64,000 nucleotides of DNA from CAXXOK01 sp964640955 (GCA_964640955.1 CAZXJI010000001.1:310001-374000), one strand, 5' to 3'; shown: positions 10,201 to 17,879, counted from the stretch's first letter. Numbers and translations: made by a program. Notes: a model not told the origin generated them from the letters alone.

Positions 10201-11540
10201 CCCGCCGCGACCAGCGAGACGATCAGCCAAACCCCGCCTACGGGCGCGAACAGCAGCGCCTGAGGCTTCACGAGCACCGCCACCGCGTACAGGGGCAGCG
10301 CGGCGCGCCAATTGCGCTCCATGGCGGTGACGGCCGTAAAGAAAAGCAGCAGCGAAAGCACCGTGTCCGCCTGGCCCCAGGCCGCGCCGTTGACCAGCAC
10401 GGCGGGGTTGAGGGCGAACAGCAGCGCCACGTACACCGCCGCCTTGAGCGGGATGCGCTTTTTGGCGTAGGCGAACAGCGCCGTCGCCGTGATCATGTCG
10501 AACAGGATGGGGATCGCCTTGACCAGGAGCCGGATGCCCGGCGAATCGGCGTAGCCCACCGCGCGGATCAGAAGCCCCACCGGCCACAAAAGCAGCATAT
10601 AGCCCGGCGGATAATCGCAGAAGTAGTCCGCCGCGTAAAAGCCGACCGGCCCGCTGCCCGCCATGCGCAGGCTCCACGCGGCGAAGCAGTTCATGTCCAC
10701 CTGATAGCCCGCCACGGTTCCGCCCAGCACGATGCGCACGGCGAAGGCCGCGACCATCGCCAGGATAAAGGCAAACATCGTTTTGTGCTCGCCGGGACGG
10801 CTCAGCTTTTCCTCTTTGAGCAGTTCCCGGCCGCCCAGCGCGACCAGCAGCAGGAACGCCGCCGCCAGCACCAGAAACAGCGCCGTGCTCTTGTGCGGCG
10901 TATCTTCCTCGGTTTCGGTCGTCGCGCTATCGTCGCTTACGCCGTAATCGACGCTGTACCATATCGATGCGGCGACGCCGTCGGGCAGGGCGTCCACCTG
11001 CTGGATGGAAATATCGTCGAAATAGGCGATGCCCTGGCTTTCCGCGCCGTAGCCGCCCACGCGCACGTCCAGCTGGATTTCCGTCTGGTCTTCCCTGGTG
11101 CGGCCGTACCACTCGACGTAGCGCCATTCCCCGTCCGTGTCGAAAAGGCCTTCCGAAAAGGCGTACACGTCCTCGATGGCGAAATTGGCGCCGTTGCCGT
11201 AATCCTCCATCGTCTCCACAAGGATATAGCCCGAAACGCGGTAGAGGGTTTCGGGCTTGACCGATACGGAGCACACGTAGCGCGCGTCGTTGAGGTTGGC
11301 GTTGGTGATCTTCGCGCTATAGCGGCCGGAATGCGCCTGCTCGTCGGTGATTTCGAAGCGCGTGTAGCCTTCCTGCGTGCGGTAGGCGCTGGTGTACCAG
11401 CCGTCCGGTTCCCCGGAGGCGCCGACGTTCTCAAAGCCGCCGTTGGAAAGCAGGTTTTCGCCGTCGGCCAGCGCGGAAATGGAACACAGCCCCAAAAGCA
11501 AAACCAGCAGCATCAGGCCGCCCAGCAGTTTTCTCCTCAT
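7233..11540 (-). CDS. Giant two-module GT-C membrane glycosyltransferase (PMT/GT39-type C-terminal half)
   Basis: 1435 residues. Residues 1-25 are a signal peptide. About 30-185 form an extracytoplasmic beta domain resembling a carbohydrate-binding module (NLLSNGGFENVG start). Residues about 220-790 are a multispan GT-C module with the DYPPGY loop near 309. About 850-950 is a second soluble beta domain, discoidin-like. From about 800 a PMT/GT39 module follows, with FDEIYHA near 992 (acidic D-E pair expected in the first loop) and THPPLGK. Family members move sugars from lipid carriers to extracytoplasmic acceptors; donor and acceptor here are unknown. The ATG overlaps the rnhB stop (ATGA). 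Single PMT enzymes are about half this length, so this looks like a fusion of two GT-C enzymes. Confidence 0.85.
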   Translation of the reverse strand: MRRKLLGGLMLLVLLLGLCSISALADGENLLSNGGFENVGASGEPDGWYTSAYRTQEGYTRFEITDEQAHSGRYSAKITNANLNDARYVCSVSVKPETLYRVSGYILVETMEDYGNGANFAIEDVYAFSEGLFDTDGEWRYVEWYGRTREDQTEIQLDVRVGGYGAESQGIAYFDDISIQQVDALPDGVAASIWYSVDYGVSDDSATTETEEDTPHKSTALFLVLAAAFLLLVALGGRELLKEEKLSRPGEHKTMFAFILAMVAAFAVRIVLGGTVAGYQVDMNCFAAWSLRMAGSGPVGFYAADYFCDYPPGYMLLLWPVGLLIRAVGYADSPGIRLLVKAIPILFDMITATALFAYAKKRIPLKAAVYVALLFALNPAVLVNGAAWGQADTVLSLLLFFTAVTAMERNWRAALPLYAVAVLVKPQALLFAPVGGVWLIVSLVAAGRKGRKPQWKGIWQGLLIALGCAAAIIVPFSIGQDNPLWLFDLYRDTLSSYNYATLNTANLMYLLGGNWSRLSTGDGESIATLSGAIQALKDLLSGNWVQRGSTGVTTLSAWIPVVTGLLLLEAGVWSGRVHAGVRAYFGKVAALFGGSRKKQGLAADARKTVLSALCLLFGLVFVLSAFLPCTYLRYGTTWMVFTYLFVLLLLIIDRSADALPFYLSLMLIGVYVLGLKVHERYLFAALALLPLGYIRTRDRRLLWLCAGLSVTTFINTAIVLDNSILFGSAMGHLNQDTYGLNMALSVANIALCVYAGVIAFTGLAVSPVPAAQEVQAGEKPKKTDACYRNGLLAPSDARMRLTARDYLIMGVTVVLYSALTFTNLGSTKAPQTAWVATSGEEQVVFQLPENETFKLLYYAGVSYNDFSVSVSADGENWSQDYPCQMNEGMCYRWNYALTSRSDADGNVTYNDNNESNILWLTGRYLRVDADTAGLNLWEILLRDENGEQIPLTLVSHTGAKDVLETGKPPENLIDEQDTLEGEPGWFTGTYFDEIYHARTAYEHLHGIAPYETTHPPLGKLIMAVGIAIFGMTPFGWRFAGALAGVLMLPSIFLLARQLTKRRDLATFAMLLLAFDLMHFTQTRIATIDSFPVLFIILSFVCMARYLQTDTYAVPAGLAPDAKPRVLTREFYRTLIPLALGGMFMGLSVASKWIGLYAAVGLAVLYMIAVFRQFRTGLVAFDVDVNRGLSPVQKLRVMWAREITMRRILLTSAFCVLFFIAVPAGIYYLSYIPYLSPTGPVTVARIIKAQESMFAYQSTPGLGMDHPFYSPWWQWPLILKPMWFDQDKFEPSGYASTIMCMGNPLIFYVGALCMVIVFALFVRKYLSLRGGLRLKQGDGNLTLMVLVVGFLAQYLPWVLVPRSMYIYHYFASVPFIILATTMVFNLLHDGKWKKRAMIAYVVLAAAFFAMFFPYASGLLTPTWYLDWLKWFPKLYY

Positions 11541-12178
11541 TTTTCACACCCCGTTTCCGTCATCCATTTGCCGATAAACGTGCGGCGGTGTTCGGCGCAG
11601 GGGCCGAAGCGTTCGATGGCCCGGATATGCTCCGCCGTGCCGTAGCCCATGTTGCGTTCCAGCCCGTAGTGCGGGTAGGTTTCCGCCATGCGGATCAGCA
11701 TCCGGTCGCGCGTGACCTTCGCCACGATGCTGGCGGCGGCGATGGAGTAGCTCAGCGCGTCGCCGTGCACGATGGCCTCGGTGGGAAAGGGCAAGTTAAG
11801 CCCCCCGAGCGCGTCCACCAGGCAGAGGGCCGCGGGCGCGGCCTCCGCGGCGCGGCGCATGGCCAGGCGCGTGGCGTTCAGGATGTTTATGCGGTCGATC
11901 TCCTCCGCGCTCGCCTCCCCCACGCCGGCGTACAGCGCGCAGGCCATGATCTGCGCGTAGACTTCCTCGCGGCGGGCGAAGGAGAGCTTTTTGCTGTCGT
12001 CCACCCACGTAAAGACGGGTGAGGCGGGTAAAATGACGCAGGCGGCGACCACCGGGCCCAGCAGGGGCCCGCGGCCCACCTCGTCCATCCCCGCCAGCGC
12101 GGTTCCGAAGGCCGGGTAAGCCGCGTCGTGGGCGACCAGCGCGGCGGAGCGGGCCAGCCGCCTGGGGTTAGGTTTCAT
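11537..12178 (-). CDS. rnhB: Ribonuclease HII
   Basis: 213 residues. RNase HII cleaves the RNA strand of RNA-DNA hybrids and single ribonucleotides in DNA. GMDEVGRGPLLGPV carries the catalytic Asp-Glu pair. The VDALG and SYSIAAASIVAKVTRDR segments supply the other acidic site and the family signature. The C-terminus HIRAIERFGPCAEHRRTF is typical. It overlaps rbgA by 11 bases upstream and the glycosyltransferase by 4 bases downstream, so it sits inside a tightly packed operon. Confidence 0.97.
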   Translation of the reverse strand: MKPNPRRLARSAALVAHDAAYPAFGTALAGMDEVGRGPLLGPVVAACVILPASPVFTWVDDSKKLSFARREEVYAQIMACALYAGVGEASAEEIDRINILNATRLAMRRAAEAAPAALCLVDALGGLNLPFPTEAIVHGDALSYSIAAASIVAKVTRDRMLIRMAETYPHYGLERNMGYGTAEHIRAIERFGPCAEHRRTFIGKWMTETGCEK

Positions 12179-13040
12179 CGGCCGCCTCCCGTTTCGCCGC
12201 GGCTGGCGGCGTTTCCAGCGTGATGCGCCCCACCTTGCCCTCGCGGAATTCGTCCAGCACCACGGCGCAGGCCCGGTCGGTGTCCGGCACCCCGCCCTTG
12301 AGCAGGAAACCCCGGCCCCGGCAGACCTCGTCGATCAGCCCGTAGCCTTCCGCGTCCGGGTCTTTGATTTTGAAGCGTTCGCAGGTCTCCTCCCGGCGAA
12401 CGGCGAGCAGGTCTTTCAAAAGGTGCAGGCACAGCGCCTGCTGGTCGTACACCGCGTCCCGGATGGTGCCGATGTAGGCCAGCCGCGTGGCGGCGAGCCT
12501 GTCCGTAAGCTTCGGCCACAGCATGCCGGGCGTATCCATCATTTCCAGATAGGGGCCGATCTTCACCCACTGGTTGGCGCGCGTCACGCCCGGCCGGTCG
12601 CCTACGGCGGCGATCGCCCCGCCGTAGAGACGGTTGATGAAGGTGCTTTTGCCCACGTTGGGCACGCCCACCACCATGGCCCGCACCGTTTTGCGGATGC
12701 CGCGGCTCAGGCCCCGCTCCACCATGTCCTGGGCGGCACGCTCGATCATCGCGCGCGCCTGCTTGGTCTTTTTGGGCGTCGCGTCGTAGGCCATCGCCTC
12801 CACGCCCCGGGCGGAGAAATAGGCCAGCCACTTCGCGGTTTTGTCGGGCTCGGCCAGATCGGCCTTGCACAGAAGCAGCACCCGGCGCTTGGCTACGAGC
12901 AGCCTGTCCAGGTCTGGATTGCGGCTGGACAGCGGCAGGCGCGCGTCGCACAGCTCCACCGCCAGATGCACGCCGGACAGCTGTCTGCCAAGCGTCCGTT
13001 TAGCCTTGGCCATGTGCCCCGGATACCATTGTATCTCCAA
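12168..13040 (-). CDS. rbgA: Ribosome biogenesis GTPase A (RbgA/YlqF)
   Basis: 290 residues. A circularly permuted GTPase needed for late assembly of the 50S subunit. It opens with the hallmark IQWYPGHMAKAKR. Order of motifs: G4, then G1 GVPNVGKSTFIN, then G3 DTPGML. The G4 motif reads LLCKADL, with cysteine in place of the asparagine of NKxD. The TTG start at 13040 has GGGGAG 6 bases upstream and gives the canonical N-terminus; a longer ATG start at 13100 would add 20 atypical residues. First gene of the rbgA-rnhB-...-topA-trmFO run. Confidence 0.94.
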   Translation of the reverse strand: MEIQWYPGHMAKAKRTLGRQLSGVHLAVELCDARLPLSSRNPDLDRLLVAKRRVLLLCKADLAEPDKTAKWLAYFSARGVEAMAYDATPKKTKQARAMIERAAQDMVERGLSRGIRKTVRAMVVGVPNVGKSTFINRLYGGAIAAVGDRPGVTRANQWVKIGPYLEMMDTPGMLWPKLTDRLAATRLAYIGTIRDAVYDQQALCLHLLKDLLAVRREETCERFKIKDPDAEGYGLIDEVCRGRGFLLKGGVPDTDRACAVVLDEFREGKVGRITLETPPAAAKREAADET

Positions 13041-13103
13041 GGAATGCTCCCCTTCCTTCGGCAGCGTGCGGCAAAAAGCGGGCGCCGTGCGGAATTCCAT
13101 TCA

Positions 13104-13132
13104 ATTAAAGCATTGTTTCTAAAAAATAGCAA
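13104..13132 (-). promoter_or_regulatory. Sigma-A-type promoter for the rbgA operon
   Basis: On the minus strand, -35 TTGCTA (13127-13132) and -10 TTTAAT (13104-13109) are separated by 17 bases, with a TGC extended -10. The predicted start lies near 13097, giving a leader of about 57 bases before the TTG start of rbgA. Confidence 0.55.
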
Positions 13133-13173
13133 GGCGTTTTGCCTGAGAAGCATGTAAAAACCGGTTTTCACGG

Positions 13174-13210
13174 CAAAAAGACCGCGCCGCGGCCGTTTGC
13201 GGGCGGCGCG
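13174..13210 (-). terminator. Rho-independent terminator after rmuC
   Basis: On the minus strand, CGCGCCGC (13203-13210) pairs with GCGGCGCG (13183-13190) around an inner CCG-CAAA-CGG hairpin, followed by GTCTTTTTG. It lies between the rmuC stop and the rbgA promoter, separating the two units. Confidence 0.65.
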
Positions 13211-13305
13211 CGAGGCGCCCGCGGGCGTTTTTACGAACGGAAATTCTTTAAGAAAAACACGTTTGATATCCGGTACCCGGCACGGGAAAGGGGGCGCCGA
13301 CCGCG

Positions 13306-14748
13306 TCAGCCCCCCTCGTCCTCGTCCGTGAGCGTCTCCCCCGCGTCGGGCACGTCCAGCAGACGCTCGGCCTCGGTTTCGTCCAGCGCTTCCACGCGGC
13401 GGAGCTTGCGCTGGATGCTGCGGGTGCGCACGAACGCCGTGTCGATGGTGTCGCTCGCCTGGCGAAGCTTCTCCTGCGTTTTTTGCAGCACGACGGAGAA
13501 GTTGCCGAAATCGGTCTTTACCGCGCCCAGCAGCTTCCAAAGCTCGGCGGAACGCTTTTCGATGGCGAGGGTCTTAAAGCCCATCTGCAAGCTGTTGAGC
13601 ATCGCCAGCAGCGTACTGGGTCCGGCGACCACCACGCGCTGCTCGCGCTGCACCTGCTCCACCAGCGACGAATCGCGCACGACTTCGGCGTACAGGCTTT
13701 CCAGCGGCAGGAACATAATCGCGAAGTCGGTGGTGTAGGGCGGCTGGATATACTTGCCCGCGATGCGCCGGGCTTCCACGCGCACGGCGTTCATCAACGC
13801 CTTGCGGGCGTTCTCGGTCTGCTCGGCGTCGCCGCGGTCGCTGGCGTCGGCCAGGCGCGCGTAATCCTCCTGGGGAAATTTGCTGTCGATGGGCAGGTAC
13901 ACCGGCCCCTCGTCGTCGCGGCCGGGCAGGCATACGGCGTACTCCACCCGTTCGTCCGAATGGGGCTGCACCTGCACGTTTTCGGCGTACTGGGAGCCGG
14001 TCAGCGCCTCGGAAAGCAGCGCGCCCAGCTGAATTTCGCCCCATACGCCGCGCTTTTTCACGTTTCCCAGCACCCGCTTGAGGTCGCCCACGCCCTCGGC
14101 CAGCCTGTGCACCTCGCCCAGGGAGGTGTACACCTGTTCCAGCCGCTGGCTGACCTGGGTGAAGCTCTGGGTCAGCCGCTGATTTAAGGTATCCTGCAGC
14201 TTTTCGTCCACGGTGCGGCGCATTTCGTCCAGCTTCTGGGCGTTCTCGGCCCGCTGCTCGGACAGTGATTTTTCCATCGTTTCGCGCAGGTGTTCGATGC
14301 GCGCCTCGTTCTGGCGAAGCTTCTGCTCCAGCGTCTCGTCCACGGCCTTCATGCGCTGCTCGAACCGGCCCAGGCTTTCCTCCGTCAGCTGGTACATGCG
14401 CGCCTGCCGCCCGTCCTGGGAGCGGTCGTGCTCGTAGGCGCTTTGTTGCCAGAGGGAAAACTGCTTGTTCTGCTGGTCGGCGCTACGGTTCAAAAGCCCC
14501 GCGAGGCTGTCGCCGATGGCCTGCAGCGTTCGCAGCTGCTCCTCCCGGAGGCCCAGGCTCTGCTGGGAAAGCGCCGCCTGCACCGCGCGGATGCTCTCGT
14601 TGAGGTCGTCCTCCAGCTCGTTGAGCCTTTGCCGCTCGTCCTGGTTGCGTTTGGCGACGACCGCCAGTATGGCGATCAGCAACACCATCGCCAGCGCGCC
14701 CGCGCCCAGGGCGATCAGCTGCCATAATTCCAGATGGATCGCGTCCAT
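13306..14748 (-). CDS. rmuC: DNA recombination protein RmuC
   Basis: 480 residues. One N-terminal membrane helix (about 8-32) is followed by a long coiled coil (35-215), then the RmuC domain with KKRGVWGEIQLGALL, LPIDSKFPQEDY and the FAIMFLPLES signature. RmuC limits inversions at short inverted repeats and is related to nuclease folds; its exact reaction is not settled. The acidic C-terminus ends in DEDEGG. It is followed by its own terminator, and a weak hairpin separates it from recR. Confidence 0.95.
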   Translation of the reverse strand: MDAIHLELWQLIALGAGALAMVLLIAILAVVAKRNQDERQRLNELEDDLNESIRAVQAALSQQSLGLREEQLRTLQAIGDSLAGLLNRSADQQNKQFSLWQQSAYEHDRSQDGRQARMYQLTEESLGRFEQRMKAVDETLEQKLRQNEARIEHLRETMEKSLSEQRAENAQKLDEMRRTVDEKLQDTLNQRLTQSFTQVSQRLEQVYTSLGEVHRLAEGVGDLKRVLGNVKKRGVWGEIQLGALLSEALTGSQYAENVQVQPHSDERVEYAVCLPGRDDEGPVYLPIDSKFPQEDYARLADASDRGDAEQTENARKALMNAVRVEARRIAGKYIQPPYTTDFAIMFLPLESLYAEVVRDSSLVEQVQREQRVVVAGPSTLLAMLNSLQMGFKTLAIEKRSAELWKLLGAVKTDFGNFSVVLQKTQEKLRQASDTIDTAFVRTRSIQRKLRRVEALDETEAERLLDVPDAGETLTDEDEGG

Positions 14749-14764
14749 ACGGCCCTCCCTACGG

Positions 14765-14793
14765 AAAGAGCCGCCGGCCTGCGCTGGCGGCTC
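14765..14793 (-). terminator. Probable weak terminator after recR
   Basis: On the minus strand, GAGCCGCC (14786-14793) pairs with GGCGGCTC (14768-14775), followed by only TTTCC. Located 69 bases after the recR stop and ahead of rmuC. Confidence 0.45.
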
Positions 14794-14861
14794 GTACAGC
14801 GCGTTCCCGGGAAGGGAAGTGCGCCTGTCTGTGTCCGGCCGGTTCCGCGCCGGGTGAAACG

Positions 14862-15461
14862 TTACATTTGCCGGCGGCCCTCCATGGCCTTGGCCAGGGT
14901 GATTTCGTCGGCGTATTCCAGATCGCTGCCCACCGGCACGCCGTGGGCGATGCGGGTCACCAGCACGCCCATGGGCTTGATGAGGCGGGCGATGTAGCTG
15001 GCGGTGGCCTCGCCTTCGATGTCCGGGTTGGTGGCGAGGATCACTTCTTTAATGCTGCCGTCGGACAGCCGCGCCATCAATTCGCGGATGCGGATGTCGT
15101 CCGGCCCAACGCCCTCCATGGGCGAAAGCGTGCCGTGCAGCACGTGGTAGGAACCCTTGAAATCGCGCATGCGCTCGATGGCCGCCACGTCGCGGGGATC
15201 GCGCACCACGCAGATCTGCCCGTTGTGCCGCTCGTCGTCGGCGCAGATATCGCAAAGCGCGCCCGTGGCGTAATTGCCGCAGACATCGCAGTAACGGATG
15301 GCCTTACGCCCCTGGTAGATGGCGGAAGCCAGCTCCCGCACGTCCTCCAGCGGCATGCCGATAATGTGGTAGGCCAGCCGCTGCGCGCTTTTCTGCCCGA
15401 TGCTGGGGAGCTTGGAAAGCTCCGCCACCATCCTCGCGATCGGTTCCAGCTGCTGTGCCAT
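14862..15461 (-). CDS. recR: Recombination mediator RecR
   Basis: 199 residues, the standard length. RecR works with RecO (encoded at 46868-47587 here) and RecF to load RecA at gaps. The helix-hairpin-helix region SKLPSIGQKSAQRLAYHI is N-terminal, the zinc finger CDVCGNYATGALCDIC is at about 55-70, and the TOPRIM domain (ICVVRDPRDVAAIER, ATNPDIEGEATA) follows. It begins 3 bases after ybaB, the usual ybaB-recR pairing, although dnaX is not adjacent. Confidence 0.98.
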   Translation of the reverse strand: MAQQLEPIARMVAELSKLPSIGQKSAQRLAYHIIGMPLEDVRELASAIYQGRKAIRYCDVCGNYATGALCDICADDERHNGQICVVRDPRDVAAIERMRDFKGSYHVLHGTLSPMEGVGPDDIRIRELMARLSDGSIKEVILATNPDIEGEATASYIARLIKPMGVLVTRIAHGVPVGSDLEYADEITLAKAMEGRRQM

Positions 15462-15464
15462 ACC

Positions 15465-15815
15465 TTACAGCAATCCTCCCATGCCGGGCGTCAGCTTGGA
15501 CATTTCCGCTTCCCGCGCCTCCTCGGCGGCGCGCAGCGCCTCGTTGACCGCCGCGAGGATCAGGTCCTGCAGCATATCCACATCGTCGGGATCGACGCAT
15601 TCGGGCTTGATCTGGATGGACTGGATTTCCCGCTTGCCGGTCGCCTCGACGGTCACCATGCCGCCGCCCGCCTGAGCGGAATACGTCCGCGCGTCCAGAT
15701 CCTCCTGGGTTTTGGCCATCTGCTCCTGCAGCTTCTGCGCCTGGCGCATCAGCTGCTGCATGTTCCCGCCGCCCCCGCCGTATCCGCCGAAGCCGCCGAA
15801 CTGTTTTTTGCCCAT
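15465..15815 (-). CDS. YbaB/EbfC-family nucleoid-associated protein
   Basis: 116 residues. A small dimeric DNA-binding protein of the YbaB/EbfC family. A glycine-rich N-terminus (GGFGGYGGGGGN) is followed by MQQLMRQAQKLQEQM, the core AGGGMVTVEATGKREIQSIQI, and the C-terminal helix ending TPGMGGLL. Its position directly before recR is conserved across bacteria. It follows the DUF4097 gene by 15 bases. Confidence 0.95.
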   Translation of the reverse strand: MGKKQFGGFGGYGGGGGNMQQLMRQAQKLQEQMAKTQEDLDARTYSAQAGGGMVTVEATGKREIQSIQIKPECVDPDDVDMLQDLILAAVNEALRAAEEAREAEMSKLTPGMGGLL

Positions 15816-15830
15816 GATCTGTTCCTCCCG

Positions 15831-16610
15831 TTACTCTTTCACGCAGATCAGCCGAAGGTCCGCGGATACGCCCGTCGCCCGGATCACGGGGGCGTCCTTA
15901 TCCTCGGTCAGCTCCACGCCCTGCGAGGACACCCGCCCGCTCAGACTGCGCATAAAAACGCCCGCCTTGGGCGCCGTCGTCCATACGGTGATATCGCCGG
16001 ATACGGTGCGCAGCTCCATCTGCTCGAAGCCCGCCGTCTGACGTATCTTCTGCTCGCCGTTGACGGTGGTGCACTTGTAGCTTTTGGCGGTCACGTCGTC
16101 CAGCGTCACGCCGCCGCTGACCGTACGGGCGGTGAGCTGCTCGCTCGTCAACCGCTCGGCGCGGATGTCGCCGCTGACAGACTTGAGCGAGATCGCCTCC
16201 GCCGTGATGCGGGAGGCGTGCACGTCGCCGGAAACCGTATCCAGCACGATGCGGCTGCCGTTGAGCTTGCGGGCGTTGAGCAGGCCGCCCACGGTGTTGA
16301 CGTGAATCTGCTTGTCCCACGTTTTGGGCACGCGGACGCAGACCTGCATCCACCGGCTTTCCATAATCTTCAGCGTCAGGCCGTACTGGGGCTGCTCCAC
16401 CACCAGCGTGTCGTCTTCCGTTTCGATGCGCAGGTCGCGCACGGAGTTTTCATCCCCGGCCGCCAGCACCTGCACGCGCTCGATATCGTCCGCGAAAATC
16501 TCGACCTGCGCCCACGCCAGGCGCACGGCCAGATCGTTCAAACGCCCCGCGTCAAAGCTCTCGTTTCTTTCCAAAGCGATACGCCGCCTTTCCGTTGTCG
16601 TCGTAAGCAT
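15831..16610 (-). CDS. DUF4097-type beta-helical (adhesin-like) protein
   Basis: About 259 residues. The C-terminal two thirds consist of short repeats of the form SVSGDIxAxxL and TVSGDVHASRI, typical of the DUF4097 right-handed beta-helix family, whose function is unknown. There is no signal peptide or membrane segment. The ATG at 16610 would be leaderless relative to the predicted promoter (-10 at 16617-16622). An in-frame TTG at 16574 with GGCGG about 9 bases upstream is a serious alternative, giving 247 residues. First gene of a DUF4097-ybaB-recR unit, divergent from the LysR gene. Confidence 0.75.
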   Translation of the reverse strand: MLTTTTERRRIALERNESFDAGRLNDLAVRLAWAQVEIFADDIERVQVLAAGDENSVRDLRIETEDDTLVVEQPQYGLTLKIMESRWMQVCVRVPKTWDKQIHVNTVGGLLNARKLNGSRIVLDTVSGDVHASRITAEAISLKSVSGDIRAERLTSEQLTARTVSGGVTLDDVTAKSYKCTTVNGEQKIRQTAGFEQMELRTVSGDITVWTTAPKAGVFMRSLSGRVSSQGVELTEDKDAPVIRATGVSADLRLICVKE

Positions 16611-16616
16611 CAATTC

Positions 16617-16645
16617 ATGATACCTTTTTTCGCCTGAAAATGCAA
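16617..16645 (-). promoter_or_regulatory. Promoter for DUF4097-ybaB-recR
   Basis: On the minus strand, -35 TTGCAT (16640-16645) and -10 TATCAT (16617-16622) lie 17 bases apart. The predicted start falls at or near 16610, which bears on the start-codon choice of the DUF4097 gene. Confidence 0.5.
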
Positions 16646-16681
16646 TTCCCATTTTCCCCCGCGGGGCGGAAGCGGGAACGC

Positions 16682-16710
16682 TTTGCATTTCGGCCGCGAA
16701 ACGGTATAAT
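16682..16710 (+). promoter_or_regulatory. Promoter for the LysR-family gene
   Basis: -35 TTTGCA (16682-16687) and a perfect -10 TATAAT (16705-16710) with a 17-base spacer, about 29 bases ahead of the GTG start. It is back to back with the DUF4097 promoter, so a LysR site in this gap could affect both genes. Confidence 0.6.
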
Positions 16711-16738
16711 GGGAGCGCCGGCGAAGGGAGGGTTCCGC

Positions 16739-17659
16739 GTGAACATACAACATCTGCGTTACGCCGTGGAAGTGGAAAAAACCCGCTCCATCACCGAGGC
16801 CGCCGAAAACCTGCTGATGAGCCAGCCCAACCTTTCCCGCGCCATCCGCGAGCTGGAGGGGGCGCTGGGCATCACGATTTTCGACCGCACGCCCAGGGGG
16901 ATCGTCCCCACGGAGCGGGGCGAGGAGTTTTTGCACTACGCGCGCAGCATCCTCTCGCAGTTCGACGAAATGACCGAGCATTACCGCGGCAGGGAGCCCG
17001 GCGGCGGCATGCTGCGCCTGTCGGTGCCCCGGGCCAGCTACATCGCGCTGGCTTTCGAGCGCTTCGCCCAGCTCTCCGACCCGCGGCTGACGCTGGACTA
17101 TAAGGAAACCAACGCGCTCCGCTCCATCCGAAACGTTTCCGAGGACGGCTACGACCTGGGGATCGTCCGCTATCAGGCGGATTACGAAAAGTACTTTATC
17201 GATACCTTCGCCCAGAAAGGGCTGCAATACCGGGAGCTGTGGTCGTTTCGGTATCTGGCGATGATGCGGGTGGATCATCCCGCCGCGCGCAAGAGCGTCG
17301 TGACCATGGGCGACCTGTCCGGCGGCATCGCCGTGGGCCACGGGGACGTGTACGTGCCTTCGCTTCCGCGGGAGACCCTTTTCGCGCCCGGCGAGGCGCA
17401 GCGCAGCATGCTGACCTACGAGCGCGCCAGCCAGTTTGAGCTGGTCGCCACGCTCCCCCAGGCCTACGCGTGGGTCTCGCCCATTCCGCAGGAGATGCTG
17501 GATCGCTACCATCTCACCCTTCGGCCCTGCGCCGACCGCCCCGCCCGCCACAAGGACGTGCTCATCTACCGCAGGCGATACATGCTCTCCCCCATGGACG
17601 AGCTTTTCCTTGCGCAGATCGCCCGTGTGCAGGGCGAGCTGGCGGGATATCTGCTCTGA
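16739..17659 (+). CDS. LysR-family transcriptional regulator
   Basis: 306 residues. The N-terminal winged helix-turn-helix (residues 1-60; NIQHLRYAVEVEKTRSITEAAENLLMSQPNLSRAIRELE) is followed by a LysR substrate-binding domain (about 90-300). The GTG start at 16739 is preceded by GGGAGG at 8 bases and gives the standard VNIQHLRYA opening; longer reading would add a non-LysR arginine-rich leader. The effector is not predictable. It lies directly upstream of adhE on the same strand, about 220 bases away, but the Rex-like sites in that gap suggest adhE has its own control. Confidence 0.9.
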   Translation: MNIQHLRYAVEVEKTRSITEAAENLLMSQPNLSRAIRELEGALGITIFDRTPRGIVPTERGEEFLHYARSILSQFDEMTEHYRGREPGGGMLRLSVPRASYIALAFERFAQLSDPRLTLDYKETNALRSIRNVSEDGYDLGIVRYQADYEKYFIDTFAQKGLQYRELWSFRYLAMMRVDHPAARKSVVTMGDLSGGIAVGHGDVYVPSLPRETLFAPGEAQRSMLTYERASQFELVATLPQAYAWVSPIPQEMLDRYHLTLRPCADRPARHKDVLIYRRRYMLSPMDELFLAQIARVQGELAGYLL

Positions 17660-17768
17660 CACCGGTCACTTTTCGTCCCGAAACGGACATGATTCGCGAT
17701 CCGGGCCTTTGCCCAAACAGCGTCGGAAAGCCTTTTGTTGTAATGCTTTAGTTGTTTTTCTTCCTTGC

Positions 17769-17786
17769 TTGTTAAAATATTAACAT
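17769..17786. promoter_or_regulatory. Rex-like operator 1 upstream of adhE
   Basis: Perfect inverted repeat TGTTAA-AATA-TTAACA (17770-17785), matching the clostridial Rex consensus TTGTTAANNNNTTAACAA at all but the last base. Rex represses fermentation genes and is released by NADH. Located 95-110 bases before the adhE start. Confidence 0.75.
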
Positions 17787-17840
17787 ATCAGACGGGATAT
17801 GGCCCCATGCAAACGTTATATTGGTCAATTCGGCCTCCTT

Positions 17841-17858
17841 GTGTTAAAGTTTTAACGA
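17841..17858. promoter_or_regulatory. Rex-like operator 2 overlapping the adhE promoter region
   Basis: TGTTAA-AGTT-TTAACG (17842-17857), an 11 of 12 match to the Rex half-sites. It overlaps a candidate -10 (TTAAAG, 17844-17849) placed 17 bases after TTGGTC (17821-17826). It lies directly before the ribosome binding site (GGGGAGGG) of adhE, so occupancy should block initiation. Confidence 0.7.
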
Positions 17859-17879
17859 ACCAGAAAGGGGAGGGTATTC

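Noticed and set aside
13211..13236. Palindrome CGCCCGCGGGCG followed by T5 as a plus-strand terminator
   Set aside because: The arms meet without a loop and no plus-strand gene ends there; the neighbouring minus-strand hairpin is the better terminator.
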